Counted from the first letter of the stretch, positions 53,347 through 64,000 are shown. The stretch is DNA of 64,000 bases from Macropodus opercularis (GCA_030770545.1 CM061100.1:9948501-10012500); one strand, 5' to 3'. The notes: generated by a model not told the origin, from the letters alone. Translations and numbers: made by a program.

Positions 53347-54870
53347 CTCTCATCTTTGAAATGATTATTAAGTCATCCATTCAGTCATCTATCTGCAAAT
53401 TATACCATGGCTGTCTTTGTCAGGAGCCTGATAGAACAACGATCGGGTTGTTGCTCTTGTTTTATGACCCAGCAGGGTTGTTTTTTTCGAATCCAATACC
53501 AAATGGATTCATTGGCCTCTTCGTACAGAAGAGATCGCTGGTATAAGGTGCAGGTTTTACAAACTGGAGAATGGTGGAAACTACATCAGATGTGCCACAA
53601 TAAACGGGCTGCTAGTGCTCAAAGTGCCATGGTTTCTTTAGACGTAACATTGTTTGGACTGACACCGGTTTCGAACTGCAGCAGAATTAGCCGTTGTATT
53701 TTAACCAATTTTAACCAATCTATAGTAGGTGAGTGTTATGGGTGTTATTCCAGTATATGTGATATTTTACACTTTGAAGAAATGGATAAAGAGTCAGACA
53801 AAAATTTCCCTCAAAAAAAAAAAAAACTTGGCATCAGTTTCCCCACAAAAGTCAATATATCATCTAAAATCTTGCTGATATTACTGTAATCTTACCACCT
53901 ATCCATAATCCTCATAAAGTCACCAGGACAGGTCACAAGCCATTCACACCTACTAACAATTCTCCAATAAACCCAGCTGCATGTCTGTGGAGGGTGGGAG
54001 GAGGCTACTCACCTCTATGGAAGCTGCTCAACTGCACACAAACCCCAAAAAACTTTAGCCTTAAACACACGAACCTCCACGTATAAGCCCATCTGCTCAT
54101 GTCACCTATTGATTAATATGGTGAAGACAAGTGATTTTGTTTTTAAACGGTGCATTGTTCAAATGGCTAAATTCAACCCCGAGGTCTATTTAGCACCCAG
54201 GTGAAAAATAAAGCCACATACAAGTGTGCTTTAAACACAAGCTACCCATTGTGTTTTAGTGTTTACAGCATCATTTGCCTGTGACGAAAAACATAAAATA
54301 GCTGTGATGAACTCAGGTAAGTACATTCCCAACTATTAAAGACGACCTTGTGTCAGTTGTTTAACATCAGGTGCTTCCTGTTCAAGATCAGAATCGGGTT
54401 CACAGACCACTGTGCTGCTTAGGTGTTGTGTCTTTCCAGTTCAGGCAAGAGAAATTTGCACAATACACCTAGAATTTAGAAAAAAAAATAAATCAAAACA
54501 ACAACGCCACATGTGTAATAGTCTAGAAAGTAATCTAGTATTGAAATACAAAAATGCCTTGGCCTTCGACTTGTGCTGTGATCATAGAGGTAGAGCTTAT
54601 ATCACTGATTCGTGTCTGTTTCTTTTTCCAGATGTAAATGTCTTAATGCTTAAGGGAAATGAGAAGTAGGAGGAAGAAAAAGAGGCAGAGGAGGCTGGTC
54701 TTTTTTCTATTTTGCACATGTTTCAAGGATACAGTGCATTGATCATTTCTGTCCACCACACACCAAGTTACTCACCACGATTTCTCAGACACAAAGTCAG
54801 ATGATGATAATGCGATTCAGCATACGTGATTAACGGCGACAAAGAAATTCTCCAGAGGAGAAAGTGGCGT

Positions 54871-54945
54871 CATCATCATCAGCAGCAGCAGCAGCAACAG
54901 GAGCAACAAAAACAACAGCAGCAGAAATACGAGCAGCAACCACAG
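54871..54945. repeat. Impure CAT/CAG/CAA trinucleotide repeat
   Basis: CATCATCATCAGCAGCAG-type units grading into CAA/CAG. It lies in the probable cntfr 3' UTR, and not in a coding frame I can support. Confidence 0.85.
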
Positions 54946-55414
54946 TCCGGTGTTTCCCCCTGCTGGCTTCGATGGGACCCTGCCGACTAGCTCCTTGGTT
55001 TGGTTTGGGAATCAACTGTTCAGAAGCAAGAGGAAAAAATCTGCTCATAACAACTTTTCCACTTTTTTTATCGATCAACTTCTAGTCTTAATTGTGTCTT
55101 TTCTTCCTAAAAAAGCGTGCAACACTACACACACAAACACACACACACACACTTTTATAAAGTATGTGCGTTTGTGTGTATAGCTGCCATAGCAGTCCCC
55201 ATACATGCCAAAGACTCAACTCCGCCACCCCGACAAAATGGTTTCCAAACAATGAATCGAGCTTCCTGAAGCCTGTGCCTGCCTTCCTCGTGGGTTGAAA
55301 ACCCCCAGAAAGTTCTGTTTGTGCGCGCGCGTGTGTGTGTGAAAGCACCTGAGGTACCGGATCTGCGCCGACACTGACGGTGTCGCAGACAAACTTAGGA
55401 CAAATCAGAGGAAA

Positions 55415-55429
55415 CCCCCCCCCCCCCCC
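55415..55429. repeat. Poly-C tract (15 nt)
   Basis: Uninterrupted C15, prone to sequencing and assembly length error. Confidence 0.9.
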
Positions 55430-55990
55430 GGAGCTCTTGTTTGTGAAACAGAACCATTTGACAAAGACTCCACAGAAACACTCAATCAGACAATTTGTCA
55501 GCTCAATTTGTTTTGCCTCCAACGACTGAATCAAACTGACGGATGGAGTCAGTTATAGCTACAAGGATTAACACTTTGAAGAATTCAGTATCGGTAGTCT
55601 GGCTTATTTAGACAACTAGCTTTACATTCTGCTTTCAGCAACTGGCAGGGTGGACTTGGATTGTGAAAAATAAAGTGGATTCAAGACTGAACAGTTCTCT
55701 GCTCACCCATTTCTGGTTTTGTTTCAACGTATTAATGGCGACAAAGCTTATTGAAACATTGATATGAGCTATGTTGGTTTTTCATTCTGCTCTGTGCTGT
55801 AAAATACACAAAACCGTTTACTTTCCAAATTCTTGCCTTTGAAAACATTAAGAACAAATGTCTTTTTGCAGTTTACATTTCAATAGCCAATATCACCAGT
55901 TAATATTATGTTACTCAAAGGAATATTGATGTTTTATTGTATTTTTTGGATTTAATGGACAAATAATAAAAATGCAAATATAGAATTTTA

Positions 55991-58900
55991 GTTTTTTTCA
56001 GACATTCATAATGGCTTAATTCTCCTTGATCCTATTTTGTAAACTATGATATGTAACTTTAACATTGAACAAAAAGTTTATTATTTAATAATAATAATAA
56101 TGTATGTATTAGCATTAGAATGTCGTAACCTGTACCTGGGGTCTTTTTTATAGATGTATATACAATGACAGGTTTCAACCATTAAATGTGACCATTTCAC
56201 AATGAATGATAAATGACTGGCCTCGTGCTCATTTCCACTTTCAAACACTGACAAAAACTCATCAGGACTGCTGGGTTTACGATGAGTGTTAGATGGCAAA
56301 ACACAGGTTTATATTTTATGCAAATACTGTACCTAACGTTGTGGTGACGTTTTTTTGGCCTTGAGACACTCATTGGCTGGCTTTTTTTTTTCCAAGTCTT
56401 CCTGTTGGCTGAATTATGTCCCCATTGGAACATCACCACCCTTTAGCATCACCCAAAACTCCTGCGGCACAGACTGTAAAACATGACACATAAAGTAACT
56501 AATGGCCAGGTGTGCTTATCACATCACCCGACATCAGCCAACCTAGCATTTACAGAAAAAAAAAAACAGTAGAACCAGTTGGCCAGTCTGAAACTGAAGC
56601 ATTTTATGCTCACCTTAAGCTTCATGCCTCCAACTTGGGCCCCTGACTTCGCCAGCGTTTATACATGTAACATCAGAGAAGATAATTATATAATATAACA
56701 TCTTTAAAACTCACCTGGATACACAGCTTTTCATTATTCATTATAACGGTTACAACATTTCCTTCATTTCACATTCCGCCATGAACAAACATGACATTAT
56801 TTCAACTTTACCTAGAGAATGTTGTTTTTCAATTTGGTTATGCTGGAAAATGTTATTTACACATTCAGCTGAGCAATGTTGACATAAGATGGGGGACTGA
56901 TGAAGTTTTAATCTGGGTGTCATACTGTACATCCTGTCTTCAATTACTCACGTACTTGAGTTTAGGAGGCTTCATTTAGGTGTGAGAGCATCAGCGGGTA
57001 TTGAATGTAAACTGAAGCACAGTGGCAGCAGACCATAAGTGAAATGCGACGAGCCATAGAACCAACAGGAAGGTGCAGCAACCGTTCACTAAAAATGACA
57101 CCATGCGCAATTAACTGTTTACCTTAAGCAGACGGGAGGTGCTACTACAGCACGTTGGCACAAGTATTGTCATCATTGTAATAAAACGACTGTTGCTGTG
57201 ATGGCTCAGACAGTGTGAAGGTCATCGCGTGCAAAGTCTATGGAAGGAATCCAAGACAAAAAAACGTCACTCACAGAACTTTAAAAGATTAAGCTAAAGA
57301 AGATAAATGTAGCATTTTCCTCAGTCAGGTGAAACCAAAATAAACAAAGTGTGATCAGTCAAAGTTGAACAAGGAGATTAAAGTTCAAGTTTGTGCAAAG
57401 AAAATATGAAAGGAAAGATGTCACTCAGTGCCAGGGTTTGACATGATGTGAAATTTATAACCTGATAAAATATATGTCCTTGCCTACTCTGCTTTGCTGT
57501 ATACTGCAGCTCTTGGGTCTAACTGTTTATTTTGTCTCAATCTGTTTTGTAGTTGATCAGAAATCCTCTTATCACCTTCGCCTCTTAGTCTCTTGGTTTC
57601 CTTATTCCTCTTTAATGTGCGTCAGTGTCTCTCTTCCGTCTTTCGAGCTCTCTTTCTTTCATTATTCTGGCAAGTTCTGACAGGCTCATCTGGGGACAGA
57701 GAACAAATCAATATACAATCTAAGAGCTGTGAGCTGGAGTCCTCTGCTTGCATGTATGTGTCTGAGAACAAGGCGTGCATCTGCCGGGGTAGCTCTTTTT
57801 TTTCTCCTGCTGCTGCTCATTCTTACTTACTAAATGGTTCTGTCGATCAGAAACCAATTATTATTCACTGTGCAACAACAAAACTTAATGTGGTCACTAT
57901 AATATGGACTAATGAGGAGGTTTTTTTTAAAATAAAATTTTTAAAGGCTCTTTTTTGCTGGAGGAATAAATAAATAGCTGACATTCCAACCCAGCTTTAA
58001 TTAAACAGTAAGGGAAATATTCACACATGCACCTTTTCTCTGCAGGTTGATGTGATCCGCATTAACCTCCAGTATAGAGGAAAGTGTGTGTTTGTGTCTG
58101 TGTGTGTGGTTACACCACCCTGAGTCAGTCCCAACAGCCTCGCTCTGCGCTAATGACTAGTTTGACCTTTAACTGATAACTGGTTGAATGACATGATCTT
58201 GGCTTGGCTCTCACTTCTAGCCTAGCCTTCTGGCTCTCGCCTCTTTAAACACTCAACTCACTGCCTCTCCGTCTGTCCTCTTCCTTTTTTTCTCTTATTT
58301 TAACGCCTTCGTAATGCTACGTTTGTGGTGTCCATCCTCCTCTCACTATAACCTTAATGATTTACTGACAATTCTAACCAATTGAAATTCTAAGAGCAGC
58401 AGTGTTGCATTGTGTCGCCTGTACCAGTTGTATTATAGCCAATATAGTGGCCTGCATGTGTAATAGACATGTAAATAGAAAACAGAGTATTACCTGCGTT
58501 TAGCCACTGGAGGGCAGCAGAGGCAGCCTTTTCCACCATGCGCTGTCCATGGTCCTACAACGTTCAACCGTGTACAGTTATTGTTTCTGTGGGTCTTTCC
58601 ACGGTGATGAATGCAGTATTTCAGTACCATGGAATATCCAACTTGGAACCTTCTAAAGCCTGCTGAGTTAACGTTAGTTTCACATGCAGTTTGTCCTTTA
58701 ACAAAACAGAACATATCACAGCCCATCTCACACAGAGACACACAGAATGGTTGGTCACTGGGGAAACTCGCTCTTCATTTTAATGATTCTCAGGTTTACA
58801 TTGATTTTGCCACAATATCACTCCCTGTGCAACACAGTAACCGATAAAGTAAATCAGATGCTATATGTGGAGCTCAGAGGGACAATATAAGTCTAACTTA

Positions 58901-59990
58901 CGTGAGATGACTTGATAGACGCATAAATAAAACCTCTGACAGAGCATAAATGGAGAAAAGGCAAACTCCACATTCAGTTTGATATTCTGAAAGTCTGCCT
59001 ACTGAGATAAAATAAAATGTCCCATTAAAAAGCATTAAACTTGTCTCTACAGATATAATCTGGGATATTTAATAGACATGATTTAAATTGGATTTTAGAT
59101 GAGTGCTGAAATTAAAATTTATTGCATGCGAAGTTTCAGCATTTGAATTGATTTGAACTTCTATTTAAAAACCCTCCACTCAGCAGGTTAACCTGATTTG
59201 AAATGGAGGAACTAATTTTATCTGCCAGTCAGGGCTCAGTATCAGGATTGTTCTGCCTGTCACTTCAATTCAAATTGAATTTGTAACAGAAGCAATAGCA
59301 AATGTTTATGTACAGCCGTTTAAATCTGTTTTATTTCAATAGCCTCAACGACACATTTCTTGAAATAAGGGTTGTTTTTCAGGCTGTTCAAAGATGCCAG
59401 AGGTAGCGTCCATAAATATACAGCAACTCTACATCAGCTTATGTCCCTCTGTGTGTGTTTCCCCCAGGCTCATTTGTGAATTCCTCAACTGAAAGTCTCA
59501 GAGATCAGAACGTTCTATTCCAGTCAGGAAATTAACTACATTAAAAAAAAAAGAAAACTGTCTCAGTACAGTCTACAGAAGTCAATCAAATGAGCTAAAC
59601 AAGCCTACACACAAAAACTGGAAAACAGTTACCTTAGCAACAGTGTAGAAACTGAACTGAATCTGTTGTGTGTGGAACAACTGATTGAGTTCATGTGCTA
59701 GTTATGTGATATGTGGGATGTTATTACAAACAACTCAGGTAAAAACAAAGTCATTGTTGTGGTTTTTGTTTATCATACGATCTTCTCTCTACTGTTCTAG
59801 CAAAAAAATTGCAAAAATTCTACACGTATAGAAATGTGACCTCTGATGGGCTAAATTATTATCCTCATATGATGATAATTGGTTATTTTAATTGTTCTTT
59901 TATCTGTGGGCATTTTTTTATTTAAATGTATATATTTTTTTCCACATTGTATCCAATATAAATTGAATCAGATTACTGTAGTTCTTTGCG
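55991..59990. other. Intergenic region between cntfr and tmem267
   Basis: AT-rich DNA with scattered short open frames, an (ATA)n run near 56086-56102 and short GT tracts near 58084-58110. I find no splice-bounded conserved coding segment or RNA gene on either strand. Confidence 0.6.
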
Positions 59991-59999
59991 GTTGTTGTA

Positions 60000-60113
60000 C
60001 CAAGTCCCACCGGGTGGTGGCAGCAAAACTCCGCCAGTCTTCGGTCCTGCCAAAGACGCACCAGAGGAAGAACGCACTCCGCGGTGGAGGCACAGCCAGT
60101 GCAGGGCGATGGG
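60000..60113 (+). other. tmem267: Probable tmem267 non-coding exon 1
   Basis: This is a CpG-containing stretch just upstream of a strong GGG|GTGAGT donor (intron starts 60114), in the position expected for a 5' UTR exon of tmem267, whose next plausible acceptor ends at 61187. The start is not defined by the sequence. An alternative internal acceptor (CCTTCCAG, ending 60544) could open another 5' exon. ATG at 60109-60111 lies at the very end and would start a short upstream ORF. Confidence 0.45.
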
Positions 60114-60800
60114 GTGAGTAGCGACAACGCTTTATATTAATCACTTAAGAAATCGCGCATCCACGTTTGATTATGACGTCACGTGATAGCGTGTTGTGTC
60201 GTAAACGCAAAGCCAAACGTGCCATAGTGGCAGATTCCCGCAGTTTGAAGGGAACTAATCGTGACAGCCGCTGCCCGCCTACACAAAGCCCAGTTAGCTA
60301 ACCTGTTAGCACGTCGCTGTCAACGTCGGTGATGCTGGTGTACATATAATGAAGATGCTCTCAATACACTAAATATATTATTAAGTCGCCCGGTGTCAGC
60401 CTGTAAAAAGGTCGCATCATGACAATGATAGTGACGACAGTGAGCTTTGTCGAGCTCTCAGCCCGGTTAACGGGGCCAAAAATAGCTGTTAGCTAATGAA
60501 ATTTTCATACACAGCAGCCTGATGTTACGAGTCTGTCCTTCCAGAGATGCGGGCTGTTGTTGCATCACCAGCTGGTAACAACAAAGCGGATTCAGGATCA
60601 AGTGTCAGTGGGGAGTCGCTGCATGAGACGGAGACGCGTTTTGCGTTCACCGCGATCGGTGACCTCATCTGTCACTCGCTGCATGTGTTCGCTGCTCCGA
60701 GAAACAAAGCACAGATGTTGAGGGTCGTTTGAATGAGTGAGTTGTTGTCATCGTGAGAGTGAGACACGCACGAGATTTCCTTCCTGGGTGGAAACGCGCT
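60114..60800 (+). promoter_or_regulatory. CpG-rich tmem267 promoter/first-intron region with CRE/E-box
   Basis: This region has many more CpG dinucleotides than the surrounding DNA, as expected of a housekeeping-type promoter. A composite TGACGTCACGTGA at 60174-60186 joins a full CRE palindrome (60174-60181) to a TCACGTGA E-box (60179-60186). It lies about 60 nt downstream of the proposed exon 1 donor. No TATA box is evident. Promoter activity is inferred. Confidence 0.5.
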
Positions 60801-61245
60801 TTCCGCTACTGTGTTGGCGAATGTTCAAACCTTACTTGTGGTGTTTTCTTTAATGTAAGTTCCGTGTTCAAGTATCATGAGTCATCGTGACAGCGGACAA
60901 ACAATATTTAATCTTGAGCTTTTGTGGTAAATACAGAAGAAACCCCAACTGCAACATACAGACAGTAGCCTATGATCCAATTCACTTTGTTTAACTTAAT
61001 GATGGTTTAACATCAGGATTTATTTCAGTCATTGTGCTTTTATAATTTGTTTACTTTCTACCAAAATGAACCGTTTAAAACCTGAATGCAGTTTAACCCA
61101 CTTGACTCACTTCTTCATAAGTCTCATCTGCTCATCTTCTTGCTCTCCTCTTTATTAATTCATCATGGATCTGTCTTCTTTCTCTAGTCTACTTGAACCT
61201 CGTTGACCTTCAGTGGCAGCTTGGCCCCTTCAGCCATTGGTCAAC

Positions 61246-61653
61246 ATGCAGGGATTTTACTCAAAGCTCGACTCATCCCCCTCCTCCTCCCCGTTATTAG
61301 GAGTGGGCCTTGGGGGTGACCATGCTGCCGTTCCTCTCAGCCTGGCTGTGGAGACTGAGAAAGCTCAGGCCCTTCTGCAAACATTCAGCTCTGCCTCCCT
61401 GCTGGCGTCAGCGGGGCTCGGTATGTTTTGCGTGATGGCGGACCACGCTCTCCAGCTGCCAGTTATCCAGCACCACCTGTGGCTGCGTGCTTCCTTGGAC
61501 AACGCCACACACGGGTTGATTGGGCTGTGGTCATGGGCGGTAGTCATTGGACTGAGGAAAAAAAGTGACGTGTATGAGGTGCTGCTGGCTGGTCTTCTAG
61601 CATCAATCATAGACATGGACCACTTCTACATGGCTGGATCCCTGTCACTCAAG
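61246..61653 (+). CDS. tmem267: tmem267 first coding exon (residues 1-136)
   Basis: The coding part is 408 nt ending at AAG|GTAAAA in phase 0. A TTTCTCTAG acceptor at 61179-61187 places a 5' UTR segment of 58 nt before the ATG at 61246-61248; the frame is also open upstream of that ATG, back past 61213, but with no other ATG. The exon encodes a Ser/Gly-rich N-terminal extension, the first transmembrane segments, DNATHG (residues 85-90) and DMDH (123-126). Confidence 0.96.
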
Positions 61654-62781
61654 GTAAAACCTACATGAATACACAAACGTGTGACATTAGACTAGTGAGA
61701 CTCTTACAATAAACAGCTTTCTGTAGATGTATTGGCCAAAATCACTCAAGGCTAAAGCAGACAGTGAAAACAGACACAAAAAAGACAGCAATTGGTTATA
61801 TCACTGGGTATTTTTGCAGACTGGACAATCTAAAAAGATTCTTGCTAATGGATCTTGAAATAAAGAAAATTGCACAGGGTAATTAGTGGGGATAAACTGA
61901 ATTTGAATGAGAGGTTATGATTTATTCTGGCATACTGACAATGCCAAGTTCGTGCCATCCCTGTCTGAAAAGAGCTTTGAATGTGTTCTCCACATTCAAA
62001 ATAATGGGGGAGGTTTCATTTCATCATGCCTGCAACCTAAAATAGACAGATGGATGTCCCCGAAGTTTAACTGTCATGGTGTAATACTGGGATGATTAAG
62101 TGGTCCCCTAATGTTTTGGAGCAGTGTAATTTATTATATGTGTAGAGCACATAGAGACAGCAAACGCCAACACTATTAATGTCCTGGCTCACAGAACAAA
62201 TCTGGATCTGGAAAATGTTAACCTTAAAACACAAAGTGAATCAGGATTTATTAGATGAAACCAGCCTCAGTTGAACCCCCCCCCACACACACACATGGAT
62301 GGTGAACAGCTGTTGTTAATATCAGCTTGAATTTCAGGAAGATATGCTTATCCAGAGGTGACTCACAATTTAGCAGAATTGCAGCATAGATTGAGCATTG
62401 TGCAATCCACTCACCATTCCTTTCTCTCCCTCACTCTGCTGCCAGGCTGCGGTGTCTCTCCCTCAGCGTCCTCCTCTACACTGCTCCTCCCTCATCCCTG
62501 TCCTCTGTCTCTCCCTCCGCTTTCTCATGTGGATTGGACGCCTTAAAGATGCTTGGTGCTCCTTGCCATGGATGCTTTTCATCTCCATGGCGACGCACCA
62601 CGTACGGGACGCAGTGCGCCACGGCCTGTGGGTGTGCCCCTTTGGCAATACGGCACCAATCCCTTACTGGCTGTACGTCAGCATCACTGCGACACTTCCT
62701 CACCTATGTTCAGTCCTCATGTATCTGACAGGAACCAGGGATGTGATCTCCACCAAACACGGCGTAGCCATCGATGTTTAG
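61246..62781 (+). CDS. tmem267: Transmembrane protein 267 (two coding exons, complete)
   Basis: The join is 61246-61653 and 62446-62781: 744 nt, 247 residues plus stop. TMEM267 (human C5orf28, 215 aa) is a multi-pass membrane protein of unknown function. Close matches to the human protein include ETEKAQALLQT, DNATHGLIG, WSWAVV, DMDHF, SLSLK, LPWMLFIS, HHVRD, RHGLWVCPFG, MYLTGTR and a C-terminal KHGVAIDV. Hydrophobic segments sit near residues 50-68, 85-104, 109-127, 150-167, 174-187 and 208-231. Conserved His/Asp motifs fall at residues 86-90, 123-126, 148 and 187-196. The start is the first ATG after an upstream acceptor; it gives about 34 residues before the ETEK motif, more than in human. 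An internal start is not available before ETEK. Confidence 0.97.
61900..62128 (-). mobile_element. Possible fragment of a fish DNA transposon in the tmem267 intron
   Basis: Read on the minus strand, the sequence from 62128 starts CACTGCTCCAAAACATTA then GGGGACCACTTAA. From memory this resembles the terminal repeat of a common fish DNA-transposon family that begins CACTGCTC with an AGGG(A)ACACTTAA core. The other end is not recognisable, so the extent is a guess. A repeat-library search would decide. Confidence 0.35.
62446..62781 (+). CDS. tmem267: tmem267 second coding exon (residues 137-247)
   Basis: The acceptor CTGCTGCCAG ends at 62445. The exon is in phase 0 and runs 336 nt to TAG at 62779-62781. 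It begins AAVSLPQRPPLHCSS, continuing directly from SLSLK of the previous exon as in human TMEM267, and includes HHVRDAVRHG, the WVCPFG turn and a final hydrophobic segment. An AATAAA follows at 62931-62936. Confidence 0.97.
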   Translation, partial: AAVSLPQRPPLHCSSLIPVLCLSLRFLMWIGRLKDAWCSLPWMLFISMATHHVRDAVRHGLWVCPFGNTAPIPYWLYVSITATLPHLCSVLMYLTGTRDVISTKHGVAIDV

Positions 62782-62930
62782 AGGTCTCTGACTTGCCACC
62801 AACTTGTATCTGAGTCACCTGGGCAAATATGCTCTTACCTAAGAAACAACTTTTACAGTTATCACTGTATGCTTATATGCTGCATCTGGGAATGGAGACT
62901 ACCACGGATGATGCAGTAAACCTGAATTGA

Positions 62931-62936
62931 AATAAA
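62931..62936 (+). terminator. tmem267: tmem267 polyadenylation signal (proximal)
   Basis: Canonical AATAAA 150 nt after the TAG stop. It would give a 3' UTR of about 170 nt. A GTGTCC segment follows within 15 nt. Confidence 0.6.
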
Positions 62937-63478
62937 ACGTGTCCCCCGAGTGATATCAAAAGTTGAAACAACACTAAAGATGATGAAAGGAAGCGAAGAT
63001 CAACACAACTCGCATATTTTCCATCTAAGGTGAAGAGGAATGTGACCAGGCTTTTTTTAGACATTAGAAAACTGTTACTGTGATATTAGGAAAACATCAT
63101 CTCATAATACTTTGTTTCCAAGCATGGAAAACTGTAAATTATTCAACATGAGTGCCAATCATAATTTTTCTCCCCCTAAACTTAGACTCTGAACACTTAA
63201 TCAACTTGTCTATGACTCTTCCCAACAACACAGATCCAACTGCAGGCGCTGTGACACTGGCACCAGTTATTATTAATTAGATATAAACAATAACAATCAT
63301 CTGTTCCCAAGTTCTAACCAGTGGTCATCTGTTTTGCTGCATTAATGAGCCCTATTTTACACTGAATGCTATATTTTGTGGCAGCTGTGGTTTTCTGGCC
63401 CAAATTCAGAGATGGATGTAGATTTGTGTAACACACTGGTGAGATCAGCTTAGTCAATGGTATTTAAACATTTAGGGG

Positions 63479-63496
63479 AATAAAATGTACAATAAA
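63479..63496 (+). terminator. Tandem AATAAA signals, possible distal tmem267 poly(A)
   Basis: Two AATAAA hexamers 12 nt apart (63479-63484 and 63491-63496) are followed by T-rich sequence. They could define a longer tmem267 3' UTR of about 730 nt. No other gene is seen that would use them. Confidence 0.4.
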
Positions 63497-64000
63497 GCTT
63501 TCATTACTAGTATTATTCTCACTGCTTATTAGTGTTTACAAGAATTTTAAAAGAACTTTAACCTGTGTAGTTTTTGTTACGTTACTGTGTCTACATGCTG
63601 ATATGTTGGCATTTTAATGATGACGGATGATTTGAAGGGTATTATTTACTATATGGAAGGTGCATCTTGCTAAAGGGTGACTTGATTAGGTTTTAATATT
63701 TTGTGCATATCTAGTTTGGGCAGTAAATGCAGTACACATGACATGTTGTCAATGTGCTTGTCTAATCCATTAGAAACAATCTTTGGTTTTAGGCATGTGC
63801 TTGCCAACCTAGACAGAAGGAAACAAGTTGAAGCTCAGTGAAGTTTCCCCTTTAGCAGATCAGATGCCATGGAATTAATGGGCCATTTTTGTTATATTTA
63901 TATAATTTAAACAATGTTCTTCTTGTAAGTCTGATGCGTAATGATGACTTGTAATTGCACTTGATGTCCACACGGGGGCTGTAGTGAGCTGTAGGCTTTT

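Larger units (their letters stand above)
54632..55990 (+). other. cntfr: Possible cntfr 3' UTR exon
   Basis: A good acceptor (TCTTTTTCCAG, ending 54631) precedes this stretch. Spliced to a donor at 53315 it would restore TGA as the first codon (TG|A). Candidate polyadenylation signals AATAAA are at 55669-55674 and 55965-55970, each followed by T-rich sequence. A CAT/CAG/CAA repeat lies inside at 54871-54945. If the intron is not used, the 3' UTR would simply run on from 53319. Transcript data are needed to choose; boundaries are approximate. Confidence 0.4.

Noticed and set aside
60547..60732. 61-codon ATG frame after a CCTTCCAG acceptor in the tmem267 promoter region
   Set aside because: CpG-rich 5' region can be open by chance; no family match. 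It may be part of an alternative 5' UTR exon, not a coding gene.

Overview
This window is nuclear DNA of a ray-finned (teleost) fish. The two recognisable protein-coding genes are vertebrate genes split by GT-AG introns. The surrounding DNA is AT-leaning, full of (CA)n/(GT)n microsatellites, and carries a degenerate Tc1/mariner-type transposon of a style common in fish. I see no bacterial, viral, rRNA, tRNA or CRISPR content. I cannot name the species.

Positions 1-31,346 contain no exon I can support. By inference this is 5' intron of cntfr, because the exon encoding the receptor's Ig domain must lie upstream of 31,347 and I could not find it here. The stretch holds microsatellites, low-complexity tracts, a G-quadruplex motif and several clusters of transcription-factor-like sites.

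Positions 31,347-53,318 (plus strand) carry six coding exons for the C-terminal part of ciliary neurotrophic factor receptor alpha (cntfr). They cover both cytokine-receptor fibronectin III domains (D2 and D3, with WSDWS), the stalk, and a hydrophobic GPI-anchor tail. All junctions have consensus splice sites and the phases agree (1-2-1-0-0-1). Two details stand out: the third conserved cysteine of D2 is replaced by valine, and the apparent stop codon overlaps a good splice donor. A 3' untranslated region probably reaches an AATAAA near 55,669 or 55,965.

Positions about 56,000-59,990 look intergenic. Positions about 60,000-62,940 (plus strand) carry tmem267 (human C5orf28 orthologue): a CpG-rich promoter with a fused CRE/E-box, a probable non-coding first exon, and two coding exons giving a 247-residue multi-pass membrane protein. 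Its conserved His/Asp motifs resemble those of the bacterial YdjM (DUF457) putative membrane hydrolases. The rest, to 64,000, is 3' flank with further polyadenylation signals.

The two genes have no known joint function. Their linkage probably reflects an ancestral vertebrate chromosome, since both lie on the chicken Z and on human 9p and 5p. I found no evidence of a novel multi-gene system. The most interesting points are the receptor cysteine loss, the stop/donor overlap and the TMEM267-YdjM motif parallel.
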